Below are positions 25,645 through 38,700 of a stretch of 64,000 bases of DNA, in pieces. Origin of the DNA: Istiophorus platypterus. Its lineage: Eukaryota; Chordata; Actinopteri; Istiophoriformes; Istiophoridae. The notes beneath the pieces were generated by a model that worked only from the letters and a program-made list of their open reading frames with translations, made no database searches and was not told where the DNA came from. Every line of letters starts with the position of its first letter. Positions within the stretch are counted from its first letter, which is position 1. Position numbers and translations under genes: made by a program. The stretch lies in the NCBI GenBank assembly GCA_016859345.1, contig CM029122.1, forward strand, positions 24,064,575 to 24,128,574, in the 5' to 3' direction.

Positions 25645-27420
25645 CTTATAGTATATACAAGCTGCCATGTATAGAGATACAGATATATAGAGGAACACAA
25701 ACACAAGCAAACACGCATATATGAACTATTATCTGTCTAACAAACACTGAAAAACATGTGTGCGTGCACTACTTATGTCCCCACACAGTCTTTTTTTTGG
25801 ACTGCTTGTTAATACTTGCATTGCCACTGTCGGAGCTCTGCACTGCCACTATGAGGAAAATGCATGCTTCATCAACTTTGTCACAAAGTCTATGCATTCT
25901 GTAGTACAGCAAGACAGGCAGAGTCGCTCCAGAATACCAATGAACAGCCAGTGCTGTGTTCCTGTCAGCCCCCAAAGGCTCTCAGAGCAGTATGCTGGCA
26001 AAAACAATCTTCAGCCAAACTTACCTCACCTTTCAGCACACAGTATAATCTCTTTCCAAGTAAATAATTTGCTGAGTACCCTGTCATATCGGGTTGAGCT
26101 GTGCGCATACTAAAGGATTGTGGTCTGTTCATTGAGATTAAAGCAAAACCAAAACCTCACATCCTTTTAAGCCAGATTAAAAGAAAAGCAAAGGCCCAGG
26201 AAATTGCATCACCTGTCAGTTTGTGCGTCTACAGATTATTACCACCATTAAATCCTACTGCACTGTGAACTCACTCGCTTTTTGAGGAATCTTCTTGTTT
26301 GAGCATGTGGAAGGGGAGCGATTGTCTCGTCTGGAATAGACAGTTGGGGATTTTTCTGTTTTATCAGCTTTTAATGTTCAGTCTCTTCACTATAAGGTGA
26401 TAATTATTTTTCTAAAGATACTGTTTAATTAGATAGTTTGCAAAATGTGTTAGTGTTCAATACAACAAGAGAAAATTATTGGACAGAACAATTAACATCA
26501 GATATTGCTATTTTTAGAGACCTGAAACACCCAGTAACCTCAAAGATCTCAAACAATCAAAAAATGATCAATCAAATGCTGTTACATCAAATGTCTTGCA
26601 AACATCACAAAGACCTAACCAAATTACAGTATTTGCTAAAGTCAATATCCTTAATCAAGGTACAATAAGGTATACTGGTAAAGAAAACTGCACGTGATTG
26701 TGTTTGAATAAAAATCTGTGTTATTTTATATCAATTATTATATCAATTATTTTAAATCAAACCAATATATAATGAAAGCATTTGGCTTTGCAAAGACCAA
26801 TCCCCTTAGTGGAGCCTGTGGATGTTTGAACTAGGACAACAAAATGACTAGAAATAGCCCTGCATCAGGCTGTTTGAAATTTTTTAAATTTTAAGATTGA
26901 ATACTTTAAACCTGATGTCCATTGCTATGAATTCCACAAATAAAAAAAAAAATATATACATAAAAAGATGCTCATCATAAATATCATAACTTCAAATTTG
27001 CTTCATTATCAAATGTAATTCGATTATTTGTGTTGTGTGTATCTATGGTTACAGAGCAAGCAGCAGGTAACACAGCAGGACTTCTAATAGTGCAGATTCA
27101 CCAAAAATAGAGAAAAACTATTTTAAAAAGTTTCCAACAAATGCATTATAGATAAATGTATTTATTTTTTTCTTTTCTTGTCTTTTTTTTGTTGGCCAAG
27201 GAAGTAAGGAAGAATTGGCCAAGACAGCAGCAGAAAAAGTTATAGTAACAGAGGTAAAAATACTAATACTACAATATAACAATGCAACAGAAAACAAATA
27301 CATAGAGATCATACTTCTAACGGCAGAGTCACATCCATACATTTTTAATTCAAAACTTCTTCTAGTACATTTAGGTATACTAAATCATTCAGACCTATAA
27401 TTGTATTCACCATTTCAAGT
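25645..27420. other. Unassigned noncoding DNA
   Basis: A 117-codon frame at 25760-26113 is open but overlaps frames on both strands and matches nothing I know; I treat it as chance. No other structure was seen. Confidence 0.45.
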
Positions 27421-27426
27421 ATTTTC

Positions 27427-27485
27427 AATTTTACAGTACTGGACGTTGCACACTTTTCAGGCCACAAGAGTGCAGGCCACACTAA
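27427..27485 (-). repeat. Unnamed dispersed repeat R2, short inverted copy
   Basis: Read on the minus strand this gives GGCCTGCACTCTTGTGGCCT followed by GAAAAGTG. That is nearly the same as the core at 45265-45305 (CCTGCACTCTTGTGGCCTAA) and similar to 33675-33710. Only the core is recognisable in this copy. Confidence 0.6.
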
Positions 27486-27489
27486 CATG

Positions 27490-30400
27490 GAATGCCAGTG
27501 TCAAGTGAAGGTAAAACAATTTGCTTCTCCTCCTCAAATATTAAGCTGTTGGTTACATAAAGTTCATAACTTTTGAAACCAAGAAGTGTTTTTTACTTAA
27601 CTTACTGTGACAATTATGTTGATGTTATATTATTACAGTAAATTAAAAAAACTCTACAAACTCAAATGTATGGTGTATTATAACTGTATCAGAAATAATG
27701 AAGTGACCCGGTGATGATAAAAGTATTTAAGTAACTAAGAGGCACTAAAAGATGTGCAACCTAACAGCAGCAAGTCCTTCCAAAGTCTTATACACTTTGG
27801 CCAATAAACACTGAGACTATTTCGGTACATGACTGATCTGGTGAGCCTCGAAAAGCCCAGGAAGTCTTTTTGGCGTTCTTTTTACTGCTTAGAGCGAAAT
27901 CCTGTCATACAGTACCCAAGTGAGTTTGTAACAGTATTTAAGGCTGTATATGCTTCTATTTATAAGGTGGGCAGTTAGTTTGGTAACATATAAAAACCAA
28001 GTAGGCAGAAGAAAGCAAAAGGTTTTCTCAGACTTGCAGGCATATGGCTATTTCTTGGAGGTAGTATGTACCAGTATAAACTTAATTCATATTGAACTCG
28101 CAAAAGAATCAGTAGAAAGAAAATATTTTTTGATCAGCAAAAATAACAAAAGTCTTTAAATACAGAGAATGAAAATTGCATACAAAAAAAGAGGTTTTAA
28201 GGCTGAGGGACATAAAATCAGAATCCAGTCCAACTGTTTGTATTGAGCTCTTGGTCAGTTCCTCTGGTAACCAAAAGGGGCCAGTGGCTTGCTCTCTAAG
28301 CTGTCCTTTTATGCAGTTTTCATGCAGTGTGTGTGTGGGTTTGTATGTAAATATACATAAGTATTTTTCTCTGTACTCTATTCTTGCAGCAACTCATTAT
28401 GCACTGCTCCTATTATTGCAGCTCTGGCACCACACTGCAGTGAATGGAGGAACACACAACTGTTCATTAATGTTTTGACACCTCTTTCCCTCCCCTCTAA
28501 TGTGTTACTGGGATGAGCCTGGCCTCCTCCTCAGGCATATCGGTACAACATTTTATACATACAAATGCACAGAGCATGCACATGCCACACTTAAGCAATA
28601 ACTCCTCTCTCTCTAGAGCTCTTCGGTAGCCTTGGGCCACAGCAAAGGCAATGAGAAATACATTCATTTCACAGTCCAACCTGTTTTATTCAGTGAATAT
28701 CCCGTCAGGGACTGCAACGTGCTCTAAATTTATTCTACATTCAGATGCATCAAACCAGTGTAAGACCAGTTCTTTTTGACGGTTATAAAACTGAATCAAA
28801 GGTGAAATAGTTGGTAAAGTGTTTCAATTAAACCCTGTCTGTTAAATGAGGACTGCTGAGAAGGGTGAACAGCCAAATCAATTAGTCCTGGTTCTATGTT
28901 CGCATTTGAATTTATTAATTACAATTAAAAGTGTTATTTCTAACTCTATCAATATGTCAGCTATGTTTTTTTAGTGTTACTGATTAAAACATAAATAAAT
29001 TCTTATCACTTTGCAGTAGATTTCCAAGCTACTGTTAATTGGCTAGGTTTTCACACATTAATATTAAAGTGGCACATCAATCAACACCCTGCTTCTCTGC
29101 CAGATGAACAAGGACAAAGAATAAAACAGCTCAGTACCGACCTGCAGAGCCCCTAAGAGGACCTTGTCCTTGGTGCTGAAAGATTTCTCTGACTGAAAGC
29201 CTCTTCAACCAGGTGCAGTTTCAGCAGTTGTTGTGGCCTAAACACTACCACGCCCTCACTGTTCATTATATATTCTGTTTAAAGAGCAACCTTTCAGCAG
29301 ACAATCAGTTCAGCCGACTTATCAAATCTGTTGTCTTCAAATTGAGAGAGGAGTTATGCCTCTCACACTGCCCCTGGAGAGGCTAGAGGATCACATCATT
29401 TTCAGCTACAGGTTATCTGCTCTACTTTAACCAACAGTCTTCACTTATAATGGATATATAACTTTGTTGCAGATCTGGTTATTTAAGTATTAATTTCATA
29501 TCTTAGTTTTTCAACTAAACCAAAAAGCTTTTCCTATTATTATTAGTATTCTATTTACAGAAGCTTGAGGCAACAGTGTGACAGGCATCTTACATCTTCC
29601 ATCATCTTCCGTAGATCCTCCTACTGCAGAGTAAACATGCAAGAACAAATATGTTTATACACATTATACCAAAAGTAGTTTTTTCTTTATCTCAGTTGAA
29701 GTGGTTTATCCCCAGACATTATCACAGACAGAGTCTAGTAATTTCCACATTATTAATAAATACACTTGTATGTCCTTAATCGGCACAAAGTATTACATTT
29801 TTAGACTTTTGTTAGCATGAAATTGCACTTCTCTTCTTAAGGCTAGAACATGCTTCTCCGGTCTGCCAGTAAGCAATTCTGTGTGAGTGTTGTTCAGAGA
29901 TCTTCCCATTGCCATTTTTCTTAACATAATCTGTGGAATGTTTGCTTTTTTCCCTTTTCAAACCCACCTCCTGACAGGAGCTGGATTAACCAATCAGCTT
30001 GCTCGTCGCATCAGTCAGCATGACACCTTGTTGAGATTTGGGAGGCTTGCATGCTAGCTGATTGACCCCTTGTATGTCAGCACCAAAGGAGCACAGTACA
30101 GAAGTGTGAAGACAATTTTTGTGGCCTTATGTTGAGTTTTATTTGCTAAGTTAGTATACTATAGTTGCCTTATTGGAACAATTAAGTCCTGTATGTCTAT
30201 TGCACTCACAGAAAGGAATTTCAGTGCTTCCAGTAAAATAAATTCTTCTAAATAAAAGACATTGTCTGCCATTGATAGCAAGATATAGCAACTTCAATGC
30301 CTCCCAATGGCAACCAGATTATGTCTTTTTTGCTTTCGTTGCTTTTAAAGAACCTAAGAGGAACCCATGTGATGGGTCATTATTGAGGCTCACCCCAACA

Positions 30401-30815
30401 TCAGCTGCTGATCCTGTATTCTTCCTACAAAAGTTTTCAGGATTGCAAAATTGCAAAAATGAATTAATCAAATCTACATGCATCTGTGCCAAGAGCTTGT
30501 ACTTGCACTTGAACTTTGTATTGTATCCATTTGAAGGAAAATAAAGCCGAGTGCACTGTTTCAAAGATGGAGGCATATGGGTAATTAAACAGACTAAAAT
30601 GAGAAAATAAGAAGAAGCTGAATAGGCCATCTCATTGGTGTTTCTCCACTCATTTTTGCAGGTGATTTTACACAATTACTGATCCATCATCTCTGGAGAA
30701 TACCGTGGGGGTCATAGATGCAATAATGTTTCCATGTACAACAAGGTGTCCCAAAGGGATGACTTGACCTTTAAGAGTTTCTCGCTCAGTATTACATTTA
30801 TAAATCATTTTAGTT
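27490..30815. other. Unassigned noncoding DNA
   Basis: No gene supported. Frames of 60-118 codons overlap on opposite strands without domain signatures. The stretch near 29080-29340 has balanced composition but no recognisable content. Confidence 0.5.
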
Positions 30816-30816
30816 T

Positions 30817-30850
30817 TAGATAGATAGAAAGATAGATTGATAGATGGATG

Positions 30851-30881
<31 letters not shown>

Positions 30882-30956
30882 GGATGGATGGATGGATGGA
30901 TGGATGGAGATGGATGGATGGATGGACGGACGGACGGACGGACGGACGGACGGACG

Positions 30957-31045
<89 letters not shown>

Positions 31046-31060
31046 GTAGATAGATAGATT
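30817..31060. repeat. Mosaic tetranucleotide microsatellite (GATA/GATG/GACG/GACA/GATA)
   Basis: About 244 bp of contiguous tetranucleotide units in ordered blocks. An impure GATA block runs to about 30882, GATG to about 30925, GACG to about 30962, GACA to about 31008, and GATA again to about 31059. A few interruptions are present (GAAAGATA near the start, GGAGATGG near 30907, GATAGGTAGA near 31045). Neighbouring blocks differ by one transition each. Confidence 0.97.
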
Positions 31061-31064
31061 TTCT

Positions 31065-31713
31065 ACCCTACCCTGGTAAGGGACAAAGGCAAACTAAAAC
31101 TTAAATGTCAAAGCATGCCTTTTACGCCAAAAACTTTCTGAATTAAACTTTTATAAATGTCTGTTACAGCCAGGAGACAGTCATTTAAAAGTCATGGAGG
31201 CCTCTAGGCCCCTCACTGGCCATTTTACCAGCAATAACATTAAGATGTTAACACATAGTAATTCCCATTTATCTTCTCCATTTCAACTTATTCTGCACTG
31301 CCTTCTTTCATAAAATCCTTTTTACATGCTAACATTATTCTGTTCAATAGATAAGAGTGACCAAAGTTTAGTTATTGTTTATCCTTTATAAGGATGAGTC
31401 TAAATGCATCCTCAATGCATATGAATGTCCTTGTATGAATATTAAGAGTGTATGTATGTTATCATCAAAACATTGCTTGCATAATGTATATAATGTACAG
31501 CAGAAGAAATACAACAGAGAGGGATACAGTGTTCCATCTGTATTTCAACACAAGAGCTTAACCAACTATTGTGAATGGGAGGTGACATCCACATAATGCA
31601 GCCATTTAACACATTTGAGCCACAGGTAATAGTCAAGATACAGGAAGTGATCCCCCTCAATATTAGGCAATGGATCAAATCCTCAGCACATCCACTTTAT
31701 TTGAAGATTATAC

Positions 31714-31715
<2 letters not shown>
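31065..31715. other. Unassigned noncoding DNA
   Basis: Nothing recognisable between two microsatellites; only short overlapping frames. Confidence 0.5.

Positions 31716-31718
<3 letters not shown>

Positions 31719-31773
<55 letters not shown>
31719..31773. repeat. (AT)n microsatellite
   Basis: About 26 uninterrupted AT units after a short GTGTGT lead. The length makes it likely to vary between individuals and to be error-prone in assembly. Confidence 0.97.
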
Positions 31774-31774
<1 letters not shown>

Positions 31775-31825
31775 TGCATTTATACACCAATCAGCCACAG
31801 CATTACAACTAGTAACTGGTTTTAA
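31774..31825 (+). repeat. Fragment of a teleost repeat end
   Basis: The string CATTTATACACCAATCAGCC followed by ACAGCATTACAACT resembles the start of a common fish repeat (ATCAGCCACAACATTAAAACC). Only about 50 bp is recognisable, directly after the AT microsatellite. Confidence 0.55.
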
Positions 31826-31829
31826 ACTT

Positions 31830-33665
31830 CTGAATAAAATATCTGATTCTTTAGCCAGCGTTTGAAACTATTTTGAATGAAAATAGCTAAACACTGCTTG
31901 AAAAGTTGCTAGATGTCCCTAAATAAAGTTACACACCACCAATTACCAATTAAAATTAAGCCTCATCATTAGCTATTATTATTCAAGCCACCATAATCTC
32001 CCTAATATGCATCTAAATCTGCCTCTAACTTCAAAAAAAATTTATGAAGGTGGGTGTTAAGACTGTGGGTTTTGACTCTAATGGATAGGGAGGATCCAGA
32101 CACTGGAATAAAAAAAACTTGAAAACGATGTTCTGTCCAACGCTGCCTCTGCCTGTAATTGTTTTTTCAGACCCTTTTTTGGTATAAACAATGAGAACAA
32201 TGTTCAGGTAAAGCTGTTACTCATAAAACCAAAATAATGGGCTAAAAAATGCTAAAACTTCAGTAGATTTAGATGTGTGAAGAAATTTAATCTAAAATGT
32301 GACTTGACATACTTAATAGGTAAATACATCTTTGAAAATACCCATCAATATTCTCCCTGCTGCCAGAAATCACTCAGATCAAAAACATTTCTGTCGATAG
32401 TGTCAGCTGATAAAAATGATGAATAGGTTTTCTTTAATGACTATATCCAGCAATCTGTCCACCCCTGTCTAAACCTGGAATAAAATCCAGACTTGTGTTA
32501 ATTACCTGATATTCACTGCCTGGTGCTCTTTTTCACCAAGATTGTCTGTGTATGTCTGTGTGTAATAAATTTGATATCCAACTTTATACAAGAAGAGGTT
32601 GAATTAGTTGTGGATCACCCCAAATGCACTAGCTTGTAAGTCTGTGATGCTGCTTAGAATAATAAAATTCAAATTTTGTTCTCACTCATCAGGGGGCTCA
32701 CAGCTTTTGAAATGGAAACAGACCAGACTGGCATACTAATGCGCCCACAATAATGCGTGTTTTTTTCCATTTCTTGTAATATAATTTCCCACAAATCACT
32801 GAAATAAAAACTAGCTCTAAAACACTCTAGTCAAAACCATCCCCTTGAGAACAAGCTGACATTATAATGATTGTAAGAATAATAAGATATGATTCTGTGT
32901 ATGGTCGGTTTGTTAATACTGCCCACTGTACCAACAGAGGAGAGGAAAAGTAAGGGAGAAAAAATGAAAAATACCTAGGAATAAAAGATTTTTACCATCT
33001 GAAAAATACTAAAAAGTGAAATATTTTCTTTTTCGTTTTGCTTAAAGATTCAGATAGCTAATGCCAGACAGTTAAAAGAAAATGTTTGTATGTCTATAAA
33101 CTGACAAATCAAGACTAGGGTGGCATTAGGCTTAATTAGAGTCACTGTAAAAGTATTTGTTAAACGTTTGGATCTTGTAAAATGTTTTCCCCTCGAGGAA
33201 TAACTGTATGTACTGCTGCTAATACCAGATCTCATACAAACTAGCTGCCCGTTGCAGTTCCTCTACATTCCAAACTGCAGCCCTTTATGAGATTAGAGAA
33301 GAATGCTGAGGAGTCCACCTGGGGGCCTTGATGCTCGCCAGATTCACTCATGTCAGAGTCCGACAGTAGACTCAATTCCTGTTAATCTGTTATATTGTTA
33401 GCCTGTGGATAGTACTCCTGGTCCCTGCTGCCTGTGAGAGTGGCTGTAGTTCATCTCCAGATTATCTCTTATATCTGCTACAGATTTTGGTTAATCTAAT
33501 GTAAAAATGATACACATTTAACATCAGCACATTTATCACAGTAACTTGAGTAGAAGAGTTTAAGTTTAGTTTGAACTTATTGATTTCACATGTTATCAAC
33601 TTTATATAACCAACATCTTAATACTCGGGGTTGATTATGATGTATATATTGTGTTACTTCCACTC
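31830..33665. other. Unassigned noncoding DNA
   Basis: No gene or named repeat could be supported in this stretch. Confidence 0.5.
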
Positions 33666-33669
33666 AACA

Positions 33670-33810
33670 CTGGCACATCACTGTGCCCTGCACTCCTGGT
33701 GTGAAAGGTGCAAAACCCCCAATGCTAAAAAACTCAATACATTCAAATGTTTGCATTCTGTACCGAGGGAAACTTACAGTCATTGCTATTTCCCTCAAAA
33801 AAGACAATAG
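33670..33810 (+). repeat. Unnamed dispersed repeat R2, copy 2
   Basis: Aligns with 45265-45400. Shared blocks are TGTGCCCTGCACTC, GTGCA(A/C)AAC(C/A)CCCAATRCT, a run ending in GTAC, and GAGGGAAA. The two copies are in the same orientation and clearly diverged. Confidence 0.65.
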
Positions 33811-33889
33811 CACTGTACCATGGAGCTGACAAGAAATCAGCTCAGATCCAGTTTTATAGGTGAGCCTGCAGTTACCTGGCCTTCTCATT

Positions 33890-34380
33890 CAGGAATTGGG
33901 CCCCTGAGAAATGAGAAATCGGCATTGTTATAATTATTACAGCATTATATGTAAGATTTTATTTGGTTGTGATTTATTACTATAATTATCCTTGTTATTG
34001 GATATATTTGTGTTTCATTCAAATGTTTATTTTGTATTCAATCATTTTGCAACATTAGTGTATAACATTTATTGTGGTCTGAAAGACTTGGCTCTGTTTC
34101 TGATGATAAGGCTTAAGTACACCTTCTGTTGGTGGTCAATTAGACTGCCCTTGAATTGTGCATAACAACATGAGTAACTTCAACCTGTCAAGGTTTTTTT
34201 TTACGTTTCTGTTTTGGTTTTTTTTTTTATAAGTCAGGATGACACTTTATTTCAGCTATCTGGCTAGCTTGGATTGGAGTATTAGCACTTCTCTCTGGAA
34301 AAGGACATAAGAAAGTGGTTCACAAACAAGAGAAGTTCACCTAATGAGGATGGTCACTCAGTAGCAGGTACAGCTACGCT
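33890..34380. other. Unassigned AT-rich DNA
   Basis: AT-rich sequence without a recognisable gene. It precedes the hAT fossil and could hold its decayed 5' end, but no terminal inverted repeat was identified. Confidence 0.4.
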
Positions 34381-34386
34381 GGACAA

Positions 34387-35650
34387 ATGCAGCCAACACC
34401 AGGACATTTCCTCTACCCTCTCCTCCACCTCCACCAATACAAGGGCCTGAGTTGTCGTTTTCACCACCAGAAGCTGTCTCAGGGCTCGATGACAGTTGTG
34501 TATTTGTTTGCTGCACAGCCTCATCTTGGAGAATCAAGCAGTATAATACCTGATGACCTTAGTGTGTATAAACCTAAACGGGTAGTACTGGGTATTTTTT
34601 CCAGAGTAGCTCTTCTTGGGGAAGAGATGCACTTTTGCCAGTGCACAGCACCAAAACAGACCCTGGCTTGAGTACTCCGTGAAAGGCAAAACTGCCTCAT
34701 GCATTATCGGATTTACCATTTGGAGTAAAAGGCCTCAGAGACTGGAAACATGTCTCACAAAAGGACAAGAGCTTAAACAACATACATTGAAATTGGTCAG
34801 GAAATTAAAAAGCTTGTGCACAAAGATCAGCTTGCTCTCAACAGATGTTATACGGGCTCCATCATTCACATTTTGACATTTCTGGCTATTAGTCAACTAG
34901 CTTTTAGAGGTGACTACGATTCTTTGTAATGTATGGCACAGTCTGGCAGTGGGTTATGCTTATCAGTGTTTGAGTATACCGATGAAAAAGACCCAGAGCT
35001 AGCCAAAATTGCCCACTTGGTCAATGTTCATGCTATGTCCTGTGAAAGGGCTATTGAAGATTTATTCAGAAATTGTGGCTACCGGCACAAGTTCACATGA
35101 AAGCCCACGATTGCAACCCAGTATGTTTGAGCTTTTACTCAAACAGTGCTGCATATGGCAGCTGGCCACGGTGTGGGTTATTCTGAAATCCTTTCAGGAT
35201 ATCTCTGATGTGTTGATTCATGTTGAAAACGTGTTTCCAGTGTACGTAGGGATGGAAGCAAGAGGATTGCTAAATATAATATCCAATTCAAGCTTTAGAT
35301 TTCACACCCATATGGTGAGTAAGCTATTATCCATCCTAGAGCCACCCGGGAGGATGCTACAGTTGTAGGACATGGACCTCCAAACAACATTCCAGCTTGT
35401 GAATACTGCCACAGAGTGTTGTTTTTCATTGAGTTGTGGAGTGAGTGCCCCGAGCAGACAGAGGCTATTGACAGCCTCCAGACCAAGAGAAAGCACACTG
35501 TTAACAAAAACTTTGGATGACTAGGTTTTAGCAGACTTCAAGAACGAAAGAAAACCAGGAGATCACAGAGCGATGGTGGGAAATTTTCAGTTTTTTTTGA
35601 GAAAGTTACTTGGGAAATGGCAAATCCCTTTGGAGAGAAAAGCACATTCA
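34387..35650 (+). pseudogene. Broken hAT transposase-like gene (ZMYM1 / TTF-type zinc finger class)
   Basis: Successive plus-strand frames carry pieces of the TTF-finger hAT family, whose members are transposases or their domesticated relatives. The frame at 34387-34671 includes IPDDLSVYKPKRVVLG, typical of the segment just before the finger. The frame from 34616 gives WLEYSVKGKTASC at about 34664, matching the finger's WLEYS...C motif, though the partner cysteines are not evident. Next come AISQLAFRGDYDS near 34885-34920 and FEYTDEKDPELAKIA near 34967-35011, the most diagnostic blocks. Downstream frames to about 35650 are open in places (35009-35368) but weakly conserved. I could not find a convincing C-terminal dimerisation domain. 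Several stops and frameshifts separate the pieces, so it is not functional. Superfamily assignment is fairly sure, exact relative is not. Confidence 0.75.
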
Positions 35651-35672
35651 TGGAAATGATTGCATGGATTTC

Positions 35673-35703
35673 ACCCCCCCCCCCCCCACACACACACACA
35701 CAA
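35673..35703. repeat. Poly-C followed by (CA)n
   Basis: Fifteen C residues at 35673-35687 run directly into eight CA units. It lies at the end of the hAT fossil. Confidence 0.95.
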
Positions 35704-35709
35704 ACAATC

Positions 35710-38700
35710 CTTCAGCCTAAAGAACTGCACAGAAAACTCCAACTCAAAAGTCTATAATAAATGGTTAGATGAGCAAAGTTTAAGTTTAGTTTGTTTTCAG
35801 TTGAAAAAAAAACACCTTCAAACACAAAAGGGATCATTTACTTGAAAGTCAGCCTGTCTACTTGAAAGTCGGCTTTTCCTGAAATTTTGTTACTGGTATC
35901 GGGAGAGAATTGCTGGCTTTCCTAAACAAGCAGTGAGAGTTGAAGAACTGATCCCAGAGGACAAGATACCTGTGAGGACAGTTCTTATAGGGATTGAACA
36001 GATGATAACAAGGGATTAAACAACCCCACTTTTGAAATGTATCACACTAGTGAGCATTGCGCTATGTCCACCATCTGTCCTTTGTACTCTTTGAATTGTG
36101 GTGTGATCTGGAAACGATTCAGCACATACAGCATGCAAGTGGGTATTTCTGGAGGTGTTTAAAAGCAGCACCAGGTAAGTAAACCTTAGTTGTCACAATG
36201 TATCTGTCTTTTTCCACCTCCAGAGATTTTATGCCATTCTCAGTCTTGTGCTAAAAACTTTTTTACAACTCCTCCTACACCCTATGCCAAATTTGAAACA
36301 TACCTGGCATAAAGCCCCCAGAATTGGTATGATTTATTTGTGCTGGACTAATTCATGATATCTGCTGGCCTGTAAGTGTCTTGGTGTGGCCTTTCTTAGC
36401 ATTGCTATAATTCTTGAAAGCATTAATTTACTATATAATTTAGATCAATGGTACGTGTCAACAGATTTACAAAATTTGTACATAGTTATTACTGGAGCAC
36501 TTTGGTTATCAATGTGACTTAAAATGTTGCACATCTCATCCTTGTACAAAGACTTAATATTCCAATAAAGGAATTGAGTGTTCTCAAAAAAACCTTTCTA
36601 AATGTTGCAACTGCTTGTGCTTGTCAGTGTTTGTCATACAAACAATAAACATATACAGAAACCAAATGACTTTAAGAAATTAAGGTAATTTAAGATATGT
36701 AGTGATGCATTTACATGAAAATCTAATAGTGTGAGAACTCTAAAACCCACCTTTTCTATATGGCAAGGATTAGGGGGTTGGTCAAGAATCAGATTTCCCC
36801 ATACTCCTTGCCATATTATTCTACATAAAATTAGATGAGAGACCTGAGTCCCCAGAGAAAACTTGTTTTCAATAGACGGCCTTTGGGAAATGGCATCAAG
36901 TCAAAAATTTGTTTCTAAGCATTTCTCCTGCAATCCGGAGAATGGGATGAGACAAAAACATATGGCACTTCCTTATGGAAACCATAGAACTCCATGAAAG
37001 AATATAATTAAGCAAACAACATCATAAATGAATAACACCTGTCTGATAAAAATACTTACATAGTACCTTATGGAGAGGATTTTATAGCAGGAATTTAGCG
37101 GCGTACGGGCGACTTTAGATACGCCAGGATTTGTAAATGTAACAAATTTTAACAGATCACTCAGCTGTTGCATGAAATCCACCCTGGCCCCAAAACTTGC
37201 TTTCTTTTAGATAATTACTAACCAAATATTGCATATAGCCATTTGCCAGGGCTTTGTTATTTATCTTATTACCCGAACTCCTCTGGAATTTAAGTTCTTA
37301 TGAACCTCAAGATTCAAAGCATCCTGCTTTGATACATTCTCACCTATTAATTTTACGACACAGCAAGCACTGAAGCCCATTTAGGCCTGACATAATCTCA
37401 CTGACTTGACTTTCACAAATTTGAAGAGATGCACAAATACAACTTTTTACAAAATAATTACAAAATATTTGGAAAATGATTAGGTATATACAAAAAAAAT
37501 AGAATAACCTCATATTTAAATGAACATGCTAACTCACATGTAAATGGAAATTTGTCATACATCACCACACACACTGGTAAAATAACACATGACAAACTCA
37601 GCATATGAATAATTTCATAAATCTTTTTTCAAAGGGGAAACTTAGGTGGAAAATGTGTCCTCCAGAAAATACCTGGGCAGAATTGTACAAATAACATCTT
37701 ATATACACTTTGCATTTTAAATTTTAAGTGAATATTTGAGTGGCTAATTGCTTTTTTTCTCAGTAACACCAAAATCTATTTTGGTCTCAGGAGCAACTAC
37801 TTTACATTTTCAAGTAGTAGGCAGCAGTAATGACTCTATAGACCCTATGAGTTCAAGTAAAATATGCATACTTTGGAAAAAAATAGCAGGTTATATCATG
37901 TAACATTTTTTTTCCTTTACAAGGACAAATAAGCCTTCTCAAGAGAACACAATCTTATGCAAATGAGTGGTAGATATGTCTCAAGCACAAAACAAATTAG
38001 CAACATATCTATCACATATTCCTTGGTGAGACTCTGAAATGAGAGATGTACTCTAAGGGGAGGATATATTGAGATCAGCTGGCAAGCTCTATAATTTATA
38101 AGCTCACCGACTCAAGAACCAGTGCAATTTTTCTTATAAGACTGATTCCAGCAATCTATTACAACTAGAGCAAGCCAGTCCCAAGCAGTTTTTAAAGACT
38201 GTTTATGTTATAGATCATCAGAACAGGGGAACGCCTCACAGGTTCAGTAACCTGCTGGCTGAGTTGTTGAGAATCCAGTTTGCCGGGTTACAGAGATGAG
38301 AGCTATCAGTGTTGTATGCTAGCAGAGAGATTGCAAGCATCACCTGTCCTTCTTGCCAGTGATGGGAAAACCTCTAAGCAAAAGTGTATCTGAGGGTGCT
38401 GCTGTGTAAATACAATGACAAACAACTGAAAGTGAAATCTTTTTTGAATTCAGTATTTTCAGAGAATATTTTTCAGACAAGGAATCTATCTATGTTCTGT
38501 CTTAAGTCTTCGTCATTTGATATTTTCTGTCTTTAAAAGTTGCAATTAAAGTTGAAGATTGAGGAAAGATAAAGGTGACTAAACTTATGGCCCACTGATG
38601 AAAGTATAACAACATTTATGTATTTGCAGTATTAGGAACTGAGTGTCTGTGGCATAATTCCAGGAAAAAAAATGCTGGATCAAGTTACTGCTAATGCAAA

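Noticed and set aside
25219..25710. Opposing frames of 66-122 codons with Glu/Arg or Leu/Ser repeats
   Set aside because: They are translations of the GA microsatellite and the two arms of the inverted repeat.
25760..26113. 117-codon frame starting MRALLMSP with a hydrophobic N-terminus, considered as a secreted peptide
   Set aside because: Other frames are equally open over the same stretch, no domain follows the hydrophobic part, and no promoter or splice context supports it.
30817..31060. CRISPR-like array
   Set aside because: It is a contiguous tetranucleotide microsatellite without spacers, in a eukaryotic context.
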